A stretch of 60,952 nt of DNA from NCBI RefSeq assembly GCF_011601275.1, contig NZ_JAAOLY010000026.1, forward strand, positions 1 to 60,952, written 5' to 3'. Below the pieces are notes generated by a model. The model worked only from the letters and a program-made list of their open reading frames with translations, did not search any database and was not told where the DNA came from. The DNA comes from Janthinobacterium lividum (GTDB taxonomy: Bacteria > Pseudomonadota > Gammaproteobacteria > Burkholderiales > Burkholderiaceae_D). The first letter of the stretch is position 1, and each line of letters begins with the position of its first letter. This document shows positions 33,483 to 41,965 of the stretch, piece by piece. The translations under genes and the position numbers were made by a program.

Positions 33483-34538
33483 ATGACCCACTCCAACGCC
33501 GTAACGACTGCCGCAGCAACGCTCACCCAACGCTCGCGCCGCTGGTTCCTGGCCAGCGCCCTGGCCGCTTCCGCTGCCGCCATGAGCCTGCCGATGACCG
33601 TGTCCGCCGCCGAACCCGTGGTCTTGCTGAACGCTTCGTACGACGTGATGCGCGAATTGTTCAAGGATGTGAATCCCGCATTTATTGCTGATTGGAAAGC
33701 CAAAACGGGCGAAACGATCACCATCAAGCAGTCGCACGGCGGCTCAAGCAAACAGGCGCGCTCCGTGGCCGACGGCCTGGAAGCGTCCGTCGTCACCATG
33801 AACCAGGCCAATGACATCGACATCCTCGTCGACCGCGGCCTCGTGGTGGCCGACTGGGCCAAGAAATTCCCGAACAATGCGGCGCCGTTCTATTCGACCA
33901 TGGTGTACCTGGTACGCAAAGGCAACCCGAAACACATCAAGGATTGGGACGATCTGGCCAAGCCCGGCATCAAGGTCATCGTACCGAACCCGAAAACCTC
34001 TGGCAACGGCCGCTACACCTACTTGGCGGCCTGGGGCTATGCCGTGAAAAAAGGCGGCAGCGAAGCGCAGGCGCGCGACCTCGTTACCAAGCTGTTCAAG
34101 AATGTACCCGTGCTGGACGGCGGCGGCCGCGGCGCCACCACCACCTTCACGCAACGTGAAATCGGCGACGTGCTGGTGACGTTTGAAAATGAAGTGCAAC
34201 TGGTGCGCGCCGAATTCGGCGACAACTTTGAAGTCGTGTATCCAAGCATCTCGATCCTGGCCGAGTCGCCCGTGGCCGTCGTCGACAAGGTCGTCGACCG
34301 CCGCGGCATCCGCAAGGAAGCGACGGCCTACCTGCAATACCTGTACTCGGAACCGGGCCAGGAACTGGTCGCCAAGCACTACCTGCGCCCCCGTTCGGCC
34401 GCAGTCGCGAAGAAATACGCGGCCAGCTTCAAGCCGATCACTCTGTTTACCATCGATGACGTGTTTGGCGGCTGGAAACAAGCGCAAAAGAAACACTTTG
34501 ACGACGGCGGCGAGTTCGACAAGATTTATCAGAAATAA
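33483..34538 (+). CDS. sbp: Sulfate ABC transporter substrate-binding protein
   Basis: Periplasmic sulfate/thiosulfate-binding protein; 351 residues. A signal peptide is present (RRWFLASALAASAAAMSLPM, cleavage near VSAA). The mature N-terminus has VVLLNASYDVMRELFKDVNP, then QSHGGSSKQARSVADGLEA and PKTSGNGRYTYLAAWGYA, all sulfate-binding-protein signatures. No cysT, cysW or cysA is adjacent, so the permease must be encoded elsewhere. A strong terminator follows at 34552. Confidence 0.95.
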   Translation: MTHSNAVTTAAATLTQRSRRWFLASALAASAAAMSLPMTVSAAEPVVLLNASYDVMRELFKDVNPAFIADWKAKTGETITIKQSHGGSSKQARSVADGLEASVVTMNQANDIDILVDRGLVVADWAKKFPNNAAPFYSTMVYLVRKGNPKHIKDWDDLAKPGIKVIVPNPKTSGNGRYTYLAAWGYAVKKGGSEAQARDLVTKLFKNVPVLDGGGRGATTTFTQREIGDVLVTFENEVQLVRAEFGDNFEVVYPSISILAESPVAVVDKVVDRRGIRKEATAYLQYLYSEPGQELVAKHYLRPRSAAVAKKYAASFKPITLFTIDDVFGGWKQAQKKHFDDGGEFDKIYQK

Positions 34539-34551
34539 TCTTCGCCGTATC

Positions 34552-34587
34552 AATAAAAAAACCGGGACATGTCCCGGTTTTTTTATT
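34552..34587. terminator. Bidirectional Rho-independent terminator
   Basis: A perfect dyad: eight-base GC-rich arms ACCGGGAC and GTCCCGGT with an AT loop (34561-34578). It is flanked by an A-run on the left and a T-run on the right that extend the pairing (AATAAAAAA against TTTTTTATT). It ends sbp on the plus strand and the LuxR gene on the minus strand, whose TAA stop (34583-34585) lies within the right arm. Confidence 0.93.
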
Positions 34588-35728
34588 GCTGTGCGCCTGC
34601 CTGCCATTCGAGCGCGCTGAACAGGCTGGCGATCTCGCTGCTGCGGTGCGTGCCCGTCTTGGCCAGGATGGCCTGGATCTGGCTGCGCACGGTACTGATG
34701 CGCACGCCCTGGCGCTGGGCGTACGCGGCTGGCTCCATGCCGTCGGCCAGGGCCAGCGCCAGCGACCACTCCGCGCCCGTCAAGCCGCATGGCCGCTCGG
34801 CCGCGCCGGGCCAATGCCGCCGCCCGCTCCTGAACAGCGGCCGCAAGGACAGCATGGCCAGGCTGGCGCCATCGCCGTCTGCCGGGCCGATACGCACGGG
34901 CAGCGGCAGGATACCAATTTCCAGCGCCGGCCGGCCGTCTGCATCGCTCGCATACAAGGGCGCTGGACGGTGGCACGCCATTCCGAGGCAAGCTTGCCGC
35001 ACGCGCGGCGCCAGTTGCTGTTGCAGCTGGCTCACACACACAGCGACCTTACCGCCGTGCAAGGTGATCACGGCGGCGAGCGGCGACGTGGCGGCCAGCA
35101 AGCGCTGCGCCGCCAGGTTCATGAAAACCAAGTGCAGGCAGGCATCGACCAGCAAGATGGCGCGCGGCAAGGCATCGAGCGCCTCCCAGGCCAGCGCGCC
35201 ATGCGCCTGGGCTTGCTGCGCCGTATCGCGCAGGCGAAACACATTTGGCAGATGCTCGAGCACGCGCTGCAGCTGGCTGTGCGTGTTCGCGTCATACGGG
35301 CCCTGGCCGGCGGCGCGGTGCGCGGACAGGATGGTGAGCGCGCCGTTGTCGCGCACGACGCCGCTGCACGAATAGCGCACGCCCGCGCGCAAATAGAAAT
35401 CCTGGAAATACTCGCTGCGCGCCACCGTCTGCTCGCTGAAATAATCCTGCATCAGATGCATGCGCCCGGGCGGCCCGCGCGTGAGGACCGCATAGCCGGG
35501 ATCGAGCGCATGGTAGTAGCGCCGGTAGCCATCCTCCCAGGCACTTTGGTCCAGCCCGGTCACATAGCCGCGCGAGGGTACCGCGCCCGTTTCCGCCTTC
35601 AGGAAACAGCAAGCGACTTCGCCACCGGCCAGCCGGGCGAACGCGCGCATGGCCACGCTCCACTGCAACGGTTCCAATGCCGCCCGGTAAAAGGCGGCGA
35701 TAACGGGATCGGCGCCATCCTTGTCCAT
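34583..35728 (-). CDS. LuxR-type HTH transcriptional regulator
   Basis: A 381-residue regulator with a C-terminal LuxR/GerE helix-turn-helix (about 315-375: CGLTGAEWSLALALADGMEP, then STVRSQIQAILAKTGTHRSSEI). The N-terminal 300 residues include a PAS-like sensing region (LDALPRAILLVDACLHLVFMN), so it is not a simple response regulator; no phospho-acceptor Asp domain is seen. It faces away from the lipoprotein gene at 35898 across a 169-base gap, which it may control. Its stop lies inside the terminator at 34552-34587. Confidence 0.88.
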   Translation of the reverse strand: MDKDGADPVIAAFYRAALEPLQWSVAMRAFARLAGGEVACCFLKAETGAVPSRGYVTGLDQSAWEDGYRRYYHALDPGYAVLTRGPPGRMHLMQDYFSEQTVARSEYFQDFYLRAGVRYSCSGVVRDNGALTILSAHRAAGQGPYDANTHSQLQRVLEHLPNVFRLRDTAQQAQAHGALAWEALDALPRAILLVDACLHLVFMNLAAQRLLAATSPLAAVITLHGGKVAVCVSQLQQQLAPRVRQACLGMACHRPAPLYASDADGRPALEIGILPLPVRIGPADGDGASLAMLSLRPLFRSGRRHWPGAAERPCGLTGAEWSLALALADGMEPAAYAQRQGVRISTVRSQIQAILAKTGTHRSSEIASLFSALEWQAGAQQ

Positions 35729-35897
35729 CGCGTCCCTTGCCTGTAATTGCCCCGCACCTGTAAAAAACCGCCGCCGCTTCCTTCACTTGAAGGATGTGCG
35801 ACACCGCTCCGACAAGCACCATGGCGTCGACGGCTACCGCCATGCGCATGCCATCGCCAGTGTTTTTCCGACTTCGCCCTCATCAAGGAGCAGCATC

Positions 35898-37148
35898 ATG
35901 CATTCAATTGATACCCGTTGCCATACTCTCCACCTGGTTCGCGCAGGCAATCACTTGCGCCTGGCCGCGAGCGCTTCCCTCCTGCTGGCACTATCGGCCT
36001 GCGCCAACCTGCACACCATCCACCGCACGACCGACTTGCCAGGCGATGGCATGGCCGTCCACCTCGACGCGGCCCAGCGCGTGATTCATGTCACCAAAAA
36101 CGGAAAAGCCTGTGCCGAGCCGACACCGGATGCCCTGCAATCGTATGCCTCCTCCTTCGGCGGCACCCTCAGCGCCGGCCCCGACAGCGCCGCCATCTCA
36201 AATGCCCTGCGCGCCAATGCCGCCAGCGTGGGCTTGCACTCGCAAAGCATTACCCTGATGCGCCAGCAACTGTTCAACATTTGCGAATACGCGCAAAACG
36301 AATGGCTCAACGATGCTGACGTCATGCTGCTCATGGAACGTTCGCAAGACCTGACCCTGGGTATCCTGGCCATCGAGCAACTGACTGGCGCCGTGGTGGC
36401 GCGCCAGCCCGTGCTGGAAGACGATACCGACATGGCCGCAGAGGCACAGCGGCGCCTCAAGGCATCCCAGGATGCCCTGGCAACGCAAGCGAAACTGGAT
36501 CTTGCCATCAAAAAAGAACAAACTTTGCAAGCCAAGGCCGGTGCCGCCGCTCAAGTCAAGCCAACGGCCCTGGCCACTACGGGCAAGGATGTCGTCATGC
36601 TTAAGACCGCCCAGAATGGCGCAAGTTCCGCCAACGCCAATGACGGCAACGCCGGGCAGGTTGAGGCGAACGCGGCGCTGCTGGCTCAGGCACAGGCCGA
36701 GCGCGTCGCGCTCGAAGAAGAACTGGCCGACAAGCTGGCGCAAAGCCAGCCCGGCGCCAATGGCAAGACGGGCATGCTCGACCCGCAGCGTGGCAGCACC
36801 ATCAATGCAGGAACGGCAGAGCACCTTGCCAGGGCCAGTACCGACATCGTCAGAATGATCTTGAACAAGGGGCACTTGACGGATATGTGCATCACCTTCA
36901 TCAATCATCCGAAGAAGTATGTGGAACTGTGGCAGCACTACAAGGAAGTCATGGCCCAATGCAAATCGGTGCTGGCGGCAGACCTGCGCACGGACACTAC
37001 GCAGCCTTACAGCTACGTCATGCCTGGATTAAAAGATAAGCTGCAGCCCAATCCAGACCAGGAAAACTGGGTTCCTATCGTTATCCCTGCGAAACGCGAG
37101 CCCGACGGCAGCAAGGTTCCCCAAGAAAACAAGCCGACGCGAAAATAA
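35898..37148 (+). CDS. Uncharacterised lipoprotein
   Basis: I do not recognise a family in this 416-residue protein. It has a lipoprotein signal (ASASLLLALSAC, Cys35). After it comes a mixed domain of about 140 residues (DLPGDGMAVHLDAAQRVIHV; QLFNICEYAQNEWLNDADVM). A Gln/Ala/Lys-rich coiled-coil-prone middle follows (AAEAQRRLKASQDALATQAK; LLAQAQAERVALEEELADKL), then a C-terminal part with CITFINHPKKYVELWQHYKE. AAGGAG precedes the ATG at 35898. The codon use is slightly less GC-rich than that of its neighbours, a weak hint of transfer. Outer-membrane anchoring is likely. Confidence 0.75.
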   Translation: MHSIDTRCHTLHLVRAGNHLRLAASASLLLALSACANLHTIHRTTDLPGDGMAVHLDAAQRVIHVTKNGKACAEPTPDALQSYASSFGGTLSAGPDSAAISNALRANAASVGLHSQSITLMRQQLFNICEYAQNEWLNDADVMLLMERSQDLTLGILAIEQLTGAVVARQPVLEDDTDMAAEAQRRLKASQDALATQAKLDLAIKKEQTLQAKAGAAAQVKPTALATTGKDVVMLKTAQNGASSANANDGNAGQVEANAALLAQAQAERVALEEELADKLAQSQPGANGKTGMLDPQRGSTINAGTAEHLARASTDIVRMILNKGHLTDMCITFINHPKKYVELWQHYKEVMAQCKSVLAADLRTDTTQPYSYVMPGLKDKLQPNPDQENWVPIVIPAKREPDGSKVPQENKPTRK

Positions 37149-37218
37149 GGCAGGCCAGCGCAAACCTCCAGGATGTTGCAACCAAGTATAGGCGAATAAT
37201 GTGCTTGGGTCAGCGCAG

Positions 37219-37273
37219 GCGCACGCTTTGCGCATATCGATATGCGCATCGATTCGTGGTCAAAAGCGTGCGC
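37219..37273. promoter_or_regulatory. Nested dyad upstream of the Mop gene
   Basis: A perfect 20-base palindrome, TGCGCATATCGATATGCGCA (37229-37248), lies inside a second perfect inverted repeat whose 11-base arms are GCGCACGCTTT (37219-37229) and AAAGCGTGCGC (37263-37273). It sits 59 bases before the molybdopterin-binding protein start. It could be a ModE-type or other dimeric-regulator operator, or a folded leader RNA. The half-sites do not match the E. coli ModE box closely. Confidence 0.6.
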
Positions 37274-37331
37274 GGGCCGTACTCTGGCCTTGTCGCGCCG
37301 CATGGCGTATTACGGGCACAAAGGAAATATC

Positions 37332-37550
37332 ATGGCTATCTCGGAAGTGAATGTACGCAACCAGTTTCGCGGCAAGATCAAGGAAATCATCTTCGGCCCC
37401 GTGGTCTCGGAGGTGGACGTGGAAACGCCGCACGGCATCGTCACGTCGGTGATCACCTCGCGCTCGATCAAGGACCTGGATTTGAAAGTGGGCAGCGAAG
37501 TCATCGCGCTGGTCAAGTCGACGGAAGTGTCGATCGCCAAGATCCAGTAA
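37332..37550 (+). CDS. Molybdenum-pterin-binding (Mop/TOBE) protein
   Basis: Single-domain molbindin of 72 residues that stores or buffers molybdate in the cytoplasm. The sequence VRNQFRGKIKEIIFGPVVSE with VDVETPHGIVTSVITSRSIK and VGSEVIALVKSTEVSIAK is the Mop signature. I chose the ATG at 37332 because AAGGAA lies before it and family members begin here. It is monocistronic, 22 bases from the convergent LytTR gene. Confidence 0.93.
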   Translation: MAISEVNVRNQFRGKIKEIIFGPVVSEVDVETPHGIVTSVITSRSIKDLDLKVGSEVIALVKSTEVSIAKIQ

Positions 37551-37571
37551 GCGCGCGTTTTTCCATGCACG

Positions 37572-38321
37572 CTAATCGCGAAACAGATACGTAAACGTGC
37601 GGCTGACGGGCAGCTTTTCCGTGCTGCCGCGCACCAGCACCTGCATGCGCTCGGCGTCGATGCGTTCGGCCGCCTCGATGGCTTTGACGTTGACCATGGT
37701 GCCGCGGTGGATTTGCCAGAACTGTTCCGGATCGAGGCCGCCCAGCAAATCCTTGAGTGGCGTGCGCACCAGCGCTTCCGAGCCGGCCAGCACGACGCGC
37801 GTGTACTTGGTGTCGGCCTGGAAGAACAACACGTCGTCGATGTCGATCAGGCGGATCTGCTTGCCCACGCTGGCCTTGATCCATTTCAACTTGTCGCGCG
37901 GTGCGGCCGGCAAGGCGGCGCGCAGCGACTGCAATAAATTGGCCATGTCGGCCGGCTGGGCGCCGAGCTTGTCGCGCAGGCGGGCCAGCGCCCGCCGCAG
38001 GCGCTCGGCCTGCACAGGTTTGAGCAGGTAGTCGACGGCGCCCGCGTCGAACGCATCGACGGCGTACTGGTCGTAGGCCGTGACGAATACCACATGGGCG
38101 CGCTTGCCGATGCGCTCGGCCACTTCCAGGCCCGACAGGCCCGGCATGCGGATGTCGAGAAAGACCACGTCCGGCTCATGCTCGAGGAAACCGTCCCAGG
38201 CATCGTTGCCGTTTTCCGCCACCAGCACGACGTGCGCTTCGGGCCAGGCTTGCGCCAGCAGCATGAGCAGGCGCTCGCGCATCAGGGGTTCGTCTTCGGC
38301 AATCAGGATGGTGGTATTCAT
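37572..38321 (-). CDS. LytTR-family response regulator
   Basis: A 249-residue DNA-binding response regulator. The receiver domain (1-120) has Asp10, phospho-acceptor Asp56 in VVFLDIRMPG and Lys101 in YLLKPVQ. The LytTR domain (about 145-245) includes IRLIDIDDVLFFQADTKYTR, then FWQIHRGTMVNVKAI. It starts four bases inside the end of the histidine kinase gene, so the pair is co-translated. By family analogy it would regulate envelope, virulence or metabolite-transport genes; the target here is not shown. Confidence 0.95.
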   Translation of the reverse strand: MNTTILIAEDEPLMRERLLMLLAQAWPEAHVVLVAENGNDAWDGFLEHEPDVVFLDIRMPGLSGLEVAERIGKRAHVVFVTAYDQYAVDAFDAGAVDYLLKPVQAERLRRALARLRDKLGAQPADMANLLQSLRAALPAAPRDKLKWIKASVGKQIRLIDIDDVLFFQADTKYTRVVLAGSEALVRTPLKDLLGGLDPEQFWQIHRGTMVNVKAIEAAERIDAERMQVLVRGSTEKLPVSRTFTYLFRD

Positions 38322-39577
38322 GCGGCGGGTGCTTTCAGGCTCGATGCAATTTTGATGGGTAGCAATATTTCAGCGATCACGCCGCCCTCTTCGCCGTCGC
38401 GCAGGCGCAGGCTGGCGGACGGATCGGACAGCAACAGCCGGCTGCGCACGTTTTCCAGGCCCAGGCCGCCGCCCTGTGCGCTGCCCGTGCCGCTGGCCGG
38501 CAAGCCCATGCCCGTGTCCTGCACGCGCAGGCGCAGCATGCCGTCCACCCGCAGCGCCGACAGGCGGATCTCGCCGCCGCGCAGCGATGGTTCTATACCA
38601 TGCTTGATGGCGTTTTCCGCCAGGGTTAGCAAGATCATGCTGGGTATCGTCGCGTGCGCAAACTCGGCCGGCAAGTCCAGCGCATAGCGCAGGCGCGAGC
38701 CCATGCGCGCCTGCATCACGCGAAAATACGCGGCCACCATGTCGAATTCGCTTTGCAAGGGCACTTGCTCGCTGCGCATCTCCGCCAGGCTGGCGCGCAG
38801 GAAGGCGATCAGGTCGGCCGTCAATGCCGCGGCACGGCCGGCGCCTTGCGCTCCCTGCTCGGCCAGCTGCTGCACGGCGCCCAGGGTATTGAACAGGAAA
38901 TGCGGCTCGATCTGCGCGCGCAGCAGGCGCAGCTGCGATTCGCTCAGCTCGCGCGCCAGGCGGTCGCGCTCGGCATCCTGCTGCAGTTGCAGGGTCAGTG
39001 CTTCGTACTGCCGGTTGCGCCAGGTGGTGACGATCCCCAGCGGCACCATGTAAAACAGGCAAGCCACGAGCAAGGCCGTGCCGCCCACGCGCAGCAAGCG
39101 CTCGAAGGCCATGTCCATGAAACCGGTATCGCTCAAGCCTGCCAGCAGCACGCCAACCGCCACCCCGGCTACGCAGGTCGACACGATCAGCAAGAGTTTC
39201 TTGAGCCTGTTGCGCACGGAACTGCGGTAATTGAACCACACGCCCACCAGGCCCCACGCCAGCGCAAAACCCAGGCCGTTGCTGAAGATGAGGGCCTTGA
39301 GCAATTCGAACCTGGCCGGCAGCAGCAGGTGCAGTGCGACGCCGATGACGCTGAACAACAGCATCAGCTTGCCCGCGGCGATGTAAAAACCGGCGCCACG
39401 GTACTTGAGCAGGAAATCGTGCAGCTGCTGGCGCTCGATCGGCGTCAGCTTGACCAGCTTCATGGCGACGTAGCGGCGCGCCCGTCCCTGGACCCGCTCC
39501 GCCATCGCCGGGTGTTTCAGTACCAGCAGCGATTCCTCATCGACGCTGCGGTACCAATCCGTATATTTTTTTAACAC
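38318..39577 (-). CDS. LytS-like sensor histidine kinase (His_kinase family)
   Basis: Membrane histidine kinase of 419 residues, partner of the LytTR regulator. I chose the GTG at 39577 because GGAGA lies seven bases upstream; no ATG gives a better start. The N-terminal part has four membrane helices (residues about 65-180 of this form). The His_kinase domain carries LRLLRAQIEPHFLFNTLGAV with phospho-acceptor His226, and the ATP site is NAIKHGIEPS followed by GGGLGLENVRSRL. The N-terminus resembles a cytosolic extension rather than a periplasmic sensor. Confidence 0.93.
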   Translation of the reverse strand: MLKKYTDWYRSVDEESLLVLKHPAMAERVQGRARRYVAMKLVKLTPIERQQLHDFLLKYRGAGFYIAAGKLMLLFSVIGVALHLLLPARFELLKALIFSNGLGFALAWGLVGVWFNYRSSVRNRLKKLLLIVSTCVAGVAVGVLLAGLSDTGFMDMAFERLLRVGGTALLVACLFYMVPLGIVTTWRNRQYEALTLQLQQDAERDRLARELSESQLRLLRAQIEPHFLFNTLGAVQQLAEQGAQGAGRAAALTADLIAFLRASLAEMRSEQVPLQSEFDMVAAYFRVMQARMGSRLRYALDLPAEFAHATIPSMILLTLAENAIKHGIEPSLRGGEIRLSALRVDGMLRLRVQDTGMGLPASGTGSAQGGGLGLENVRSRLLLSDPSASLRLRDGEEGGVIAEILLPIKIASSLKAPAA

Positions 39578-39989
39578 GATGCGTTCTCCGTGGTGATTCA
39601 GGCATGAACGCAGTCTACGGCGCCCCTGTTGCAGGGCATAGCGCGGGGCGACGAAGCACGAAGCGGCAGGGATCAACGACGAAGCGCGCGGTGCCTGCCA
39701 GGCCCTCGCTGCCTATATTGCTCAAATCATACGAAGTTTCCAAGATGAAATCAATAATTGCGCAACAATTTTCACTACGGCAAGAATAGCCGTTTTTATT
39801 TGCCAAATTGGCCGCAACGCCGCCTGTTGCGGGCCTGTACCGTAGACATCGCTTGATCTTTAATGGTATTGTTTAAGCTTGGCAAATATTGCCTCCGAGA
39901 TACACGCCGCGTCCCCGCGCGGCCCCGTCCCGGATTTGCGCGCAGCGCCCACGATGGCGCCCCAAAACTGCTTTTCCACATACAATCCC
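39578..39989. other. Gene-free spacer between histidine kinase and endopeptidase genes
   Basis: In these 412 bases I see no credible gene. A stem CCGCAAC/GTTGCGG with a seven-base loop lies at 39812-39832, without a T-run. The stretch 39833-39989 leading to the endopeptidase gene presumably holds its promoter, and the region near 39578-39600 that of the kinase. Codon structure in the short open frames here does not look coding. Confidence 0.5.
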
Positions 39990-40868
39990 ATGCTCAAAAA
40001 AATGTTCGCCGCGGTGCTGATGACGCTTTCGACAGCGGCCATCGCCGTGCCCTTCGGTTCCCAGTCGATACTGGTGGTCGAAGACGGTACAGGCAAAGTC
40101 TTGCTTGAAAAAAATTCCAACGTGGTGGTGCCCATCGCCTCGCTGACCAAACTCATGACAGCCATGGTCGTGCTCGACTCCAAGGCGAACATGCAGGAAG
40201 AAATCAGCATTGACCGCGAGGATGTCGACACCTTGAAACACAGCACCTCGCGCGTGCCCGTGGGCGCCACCCTGAGCCGCCACGACGTGCTGCAACTGGC
40301 GCTGATGTCATCCGACAACCGCGCCGCCGCCTCGCTGGCGCGCACCTTCCCCGGCGGCCCGACGGCATTTGCCGTGGCCGTCAACGCCAAGATCAAGGCC
40401 CTGGGCATGCGCCAGACCGTGATCGAAGAGCCGACGGGCTTGTCGCCCAACAACCAGTCGACGGCGGCCGACCTCGTCAAGATGGCCGTGGCCGCCTCGC
40501 GCTACCCGGAAATCAGCCGCATCACCACGGATTCGAAGGACATCATCCAGATCAAGGGCCGCGACGTGGAATACCACAACACGAACCGCCTGGTGGGCGC
40601 CAAGGGCTGGGACATCGGCCTGTCGAAGACGGGCTACACGAATGAAGCGGGCCGCTGCCTGATCATGCGCATCAAGTCGGCCGGCAAGTTCGCCACCATG
40701 ATTTTGCTCAACGCGCGCGCCAATTCCGTGCGCGCCATGGACGCCGTCAATATCCGCCGCATGCTGGCGGCCGAGAACGGCATCGAAGAGCCGAAGGTGA
40801 TGCGCGCTTCCGTCAGCCGGCATAAAAAAGCACCAGCGAAACCGTCGAAGCGCCGCCGCGCCCGCTGA
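39990..40868 (+). CDS. pbpG: D-alanyl-D-alanine endopeptidase (PBP7-like)
   Basis: Low-molecular-weight penicillin-binding protein that cuts peptide cross-links in murein; 292 residues from the ATG at 39990. It begins with a signal peptide (MLKKMFAAVLMTLSTAAIA). Active-site motifs are intact: SLTK (Ser51, Lys54), SDN (108-110) and KTG (213-215). The basic C-terminus (KKAPAKPSKRRRAR) is unusual and might bind anionic polymers. A longer frame from 39879 adds a leader that does not look like a signal, so I rejected it. Confidence 0.93.
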   Translation: MLKKMFAAVLMTLSTAAIAVPFGSQSILVVEDGTGKVLLEKNSNVVVPIASLTKLMTAMVVLDSKANMQEEISIDREDVDTLKHSTSRVPVGATLSRHDVLQLALMSSDNRAAASLARTFPGGPTAFAVAVNAKIKALGMRQTVIEEPTGLSPNNQSTAADLVKMAVAASRYPEISRITTDSKDIIQIKGRDVEYHNTNRLVGAKGWDIGLSKTGYTNEAGRCLIMRIKSAGKFATMILLNARANSVRAMDAVNIRRMLAAENGIEEPKVMRASVSRHKKAPAKPSKRRRAR

Positions 40869-40894
40869 GCTATAAGTTAACCCTTGACTGCTGT

Positions 40895-40917
40895 GGTCAG
40901 CCCCGACGGGTCTGACC
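40895..40917. repeat. Hairpin with GGTCAG/CTGACC arms
   Basis: Between the convergent endopeptidase and DMT genes, GGTCAG (40895-40900) pairs with CTGACC (40912-40917), and CCC pairs with GGG around a GAC loop. There is no T-run, so it is not a standard terminator. The GGGTCTGACCCC sequence resembles a REP-type dispersed element, but I see one copy only. Confidence 0.45.
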
Positions 40918-40923
40918 CCGGAA

Positions 40924-41856
40924 CTATTTCGCTTGCCGGTTGGTCATCACCACGCCGGCTATCGTCACCGCCCCGCCCACCAGCATCGAGGCGAGCACCG
41001 GCTCGCCCAGCAGCGCCGCCGCCAGTACGATGCCGAACACGGGCACGAGGTTGTTGAACACGGCCGTGCGCGACGGGCCCAGCGCTTTGACGCCCTCGTA
41101 ATACCAGACAAAGCCGATCACTGTGCCGAACACGCCCAGGTAGCCGGTGGCTGCCCACACTTGCCAACCGAAGCTGCGCCATGGCACGGTGGGAAATTCC
41201 ACGGCCGCCCCCACCAGTAAAAAGGCCAGGCCCCACATCGCCGCATACGTGGTGGCGGCAATCGGGCTCAAGCCCTTTAGCGCGACTCTGCCGATCAGGG
41301 TGTAGGCGGCCCAGCTGGAAATGCCGCAAAACATGAAGATCTCGCCGGCGCCGATGCCGCCGCCGTTACCATGCAGCACGCCGGCGAGGTCGCCGCGCGT
41401 GATGACGATGGCCGTACCGCAGAACGCCAGCATGATCCCCAGCCACTTGAAGGAGCCGAGCCGTTCGCGGAACAGCATGGCCGAGGCCAGCGCCGTGACG
41501 ATGGGATTCAAGGCCACGAACAGGGCCGTGCGCCCGGCCGGCATGCGCGACAGGGCCGCCAGGAAGCACAGGTTGTACAGAAAGATGCCCGTCAGGCCCA
41601 GCGCGGCCGTCGTCATCACCTGCTTGCGGTCCAGGCGCGGCAAGCCCCCTTCCAGTTTCCATGCGAGCACGACGAGCAACAGCACGGCCACGCCGAAGCG
41701 TCCGCTGGCGGCCGTCATGGGCGGCATCTGCTGCGCCAGCACGCGTCCCGCGATAAAGGTACCACCCCAGAACAGGGCGACGAAAATGAGTTTGAGATAG
41801 ACGAGCGGCGATTGCACGGAAGGCAAGGCGGCTGAAGGGATGGCGGTAGTGCGCAT
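40924..41856 (-). CDS. DMT-superfamily (EamA) exporter
   Basis: Drug/metabolite transporter of 310 residues with about ten membrane helices in two EamA repeats. Landmarks are LIFVALFWGGTFIAGRVL at helix 1, FVALNPIVTALASAMLFRER in the first repeat, and VFNNLVPVFGIVLAAALLGE with GGAVTIAGVVMTNRQAK at the end. The start is the ATG at 41856, preceded by AGGA. Substrate is likely an amino acid or metabolite. It lies divergent from a LysR gene, the common exporter-regulator arrangement. Confidence 0.9.
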   Translation of the reverse strand: MRTTAIPSAALPSVQSPLVYLKLIFVALFWGGTFIAGRVLAQQMPPMTAASGRFGVAVLLLVVLAWKLEGGLPRLDRKQVMTTAALGLTGIFLYNLCFLAALSRMPAGRTALFVALNPIVTALASAMLFRERLGSFKWLGIMLAFCGTAIVITRGDLAGVLHGNGGGIGAGEIFMFCGISSWAAYTLIGRVALKGLSPIAATTYAAMWGLAFLLVGAAVEFPTVPWRSFGWQVWAATGYLGVFGTVIGFVWYYEGVKALGPSRTAVFNNLVPVFGIVLAAALLGEPVLASMLVGGAVTIAGVVMTNRQAK

Positions 41857-41900
41857 GGAAAGTCCTATGATGTCGCTTGTGCAGCGGACGCTGCAGATAT

Positions 41901-41946
41901 ATATTAATACTAATATCAACTCATGAAATAATGAGTAAATACTCAT
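41901..41946. promoter_or_regulatory. Palindromic operators between DMT exporter and LysR genes
   Basis: Two AT-rich dyads fill the middle of the 109-base divergent spacer. ATATTA-ATAC-TAATAT lies at 41901-41916. At 41919-41946 are three alternating hexamers: ACTCAT, then ATGAGT after six bases, then ACTCAT after four. The last pair forms ATGAGTAAATACTCAT (41931-41946), whose symmetry fits LysR binding. Control of both genes by the LysR product is likely. Confidence 0.7.
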
Positions 41947-41965
41947 ATTTCAAAGAAACCACACC

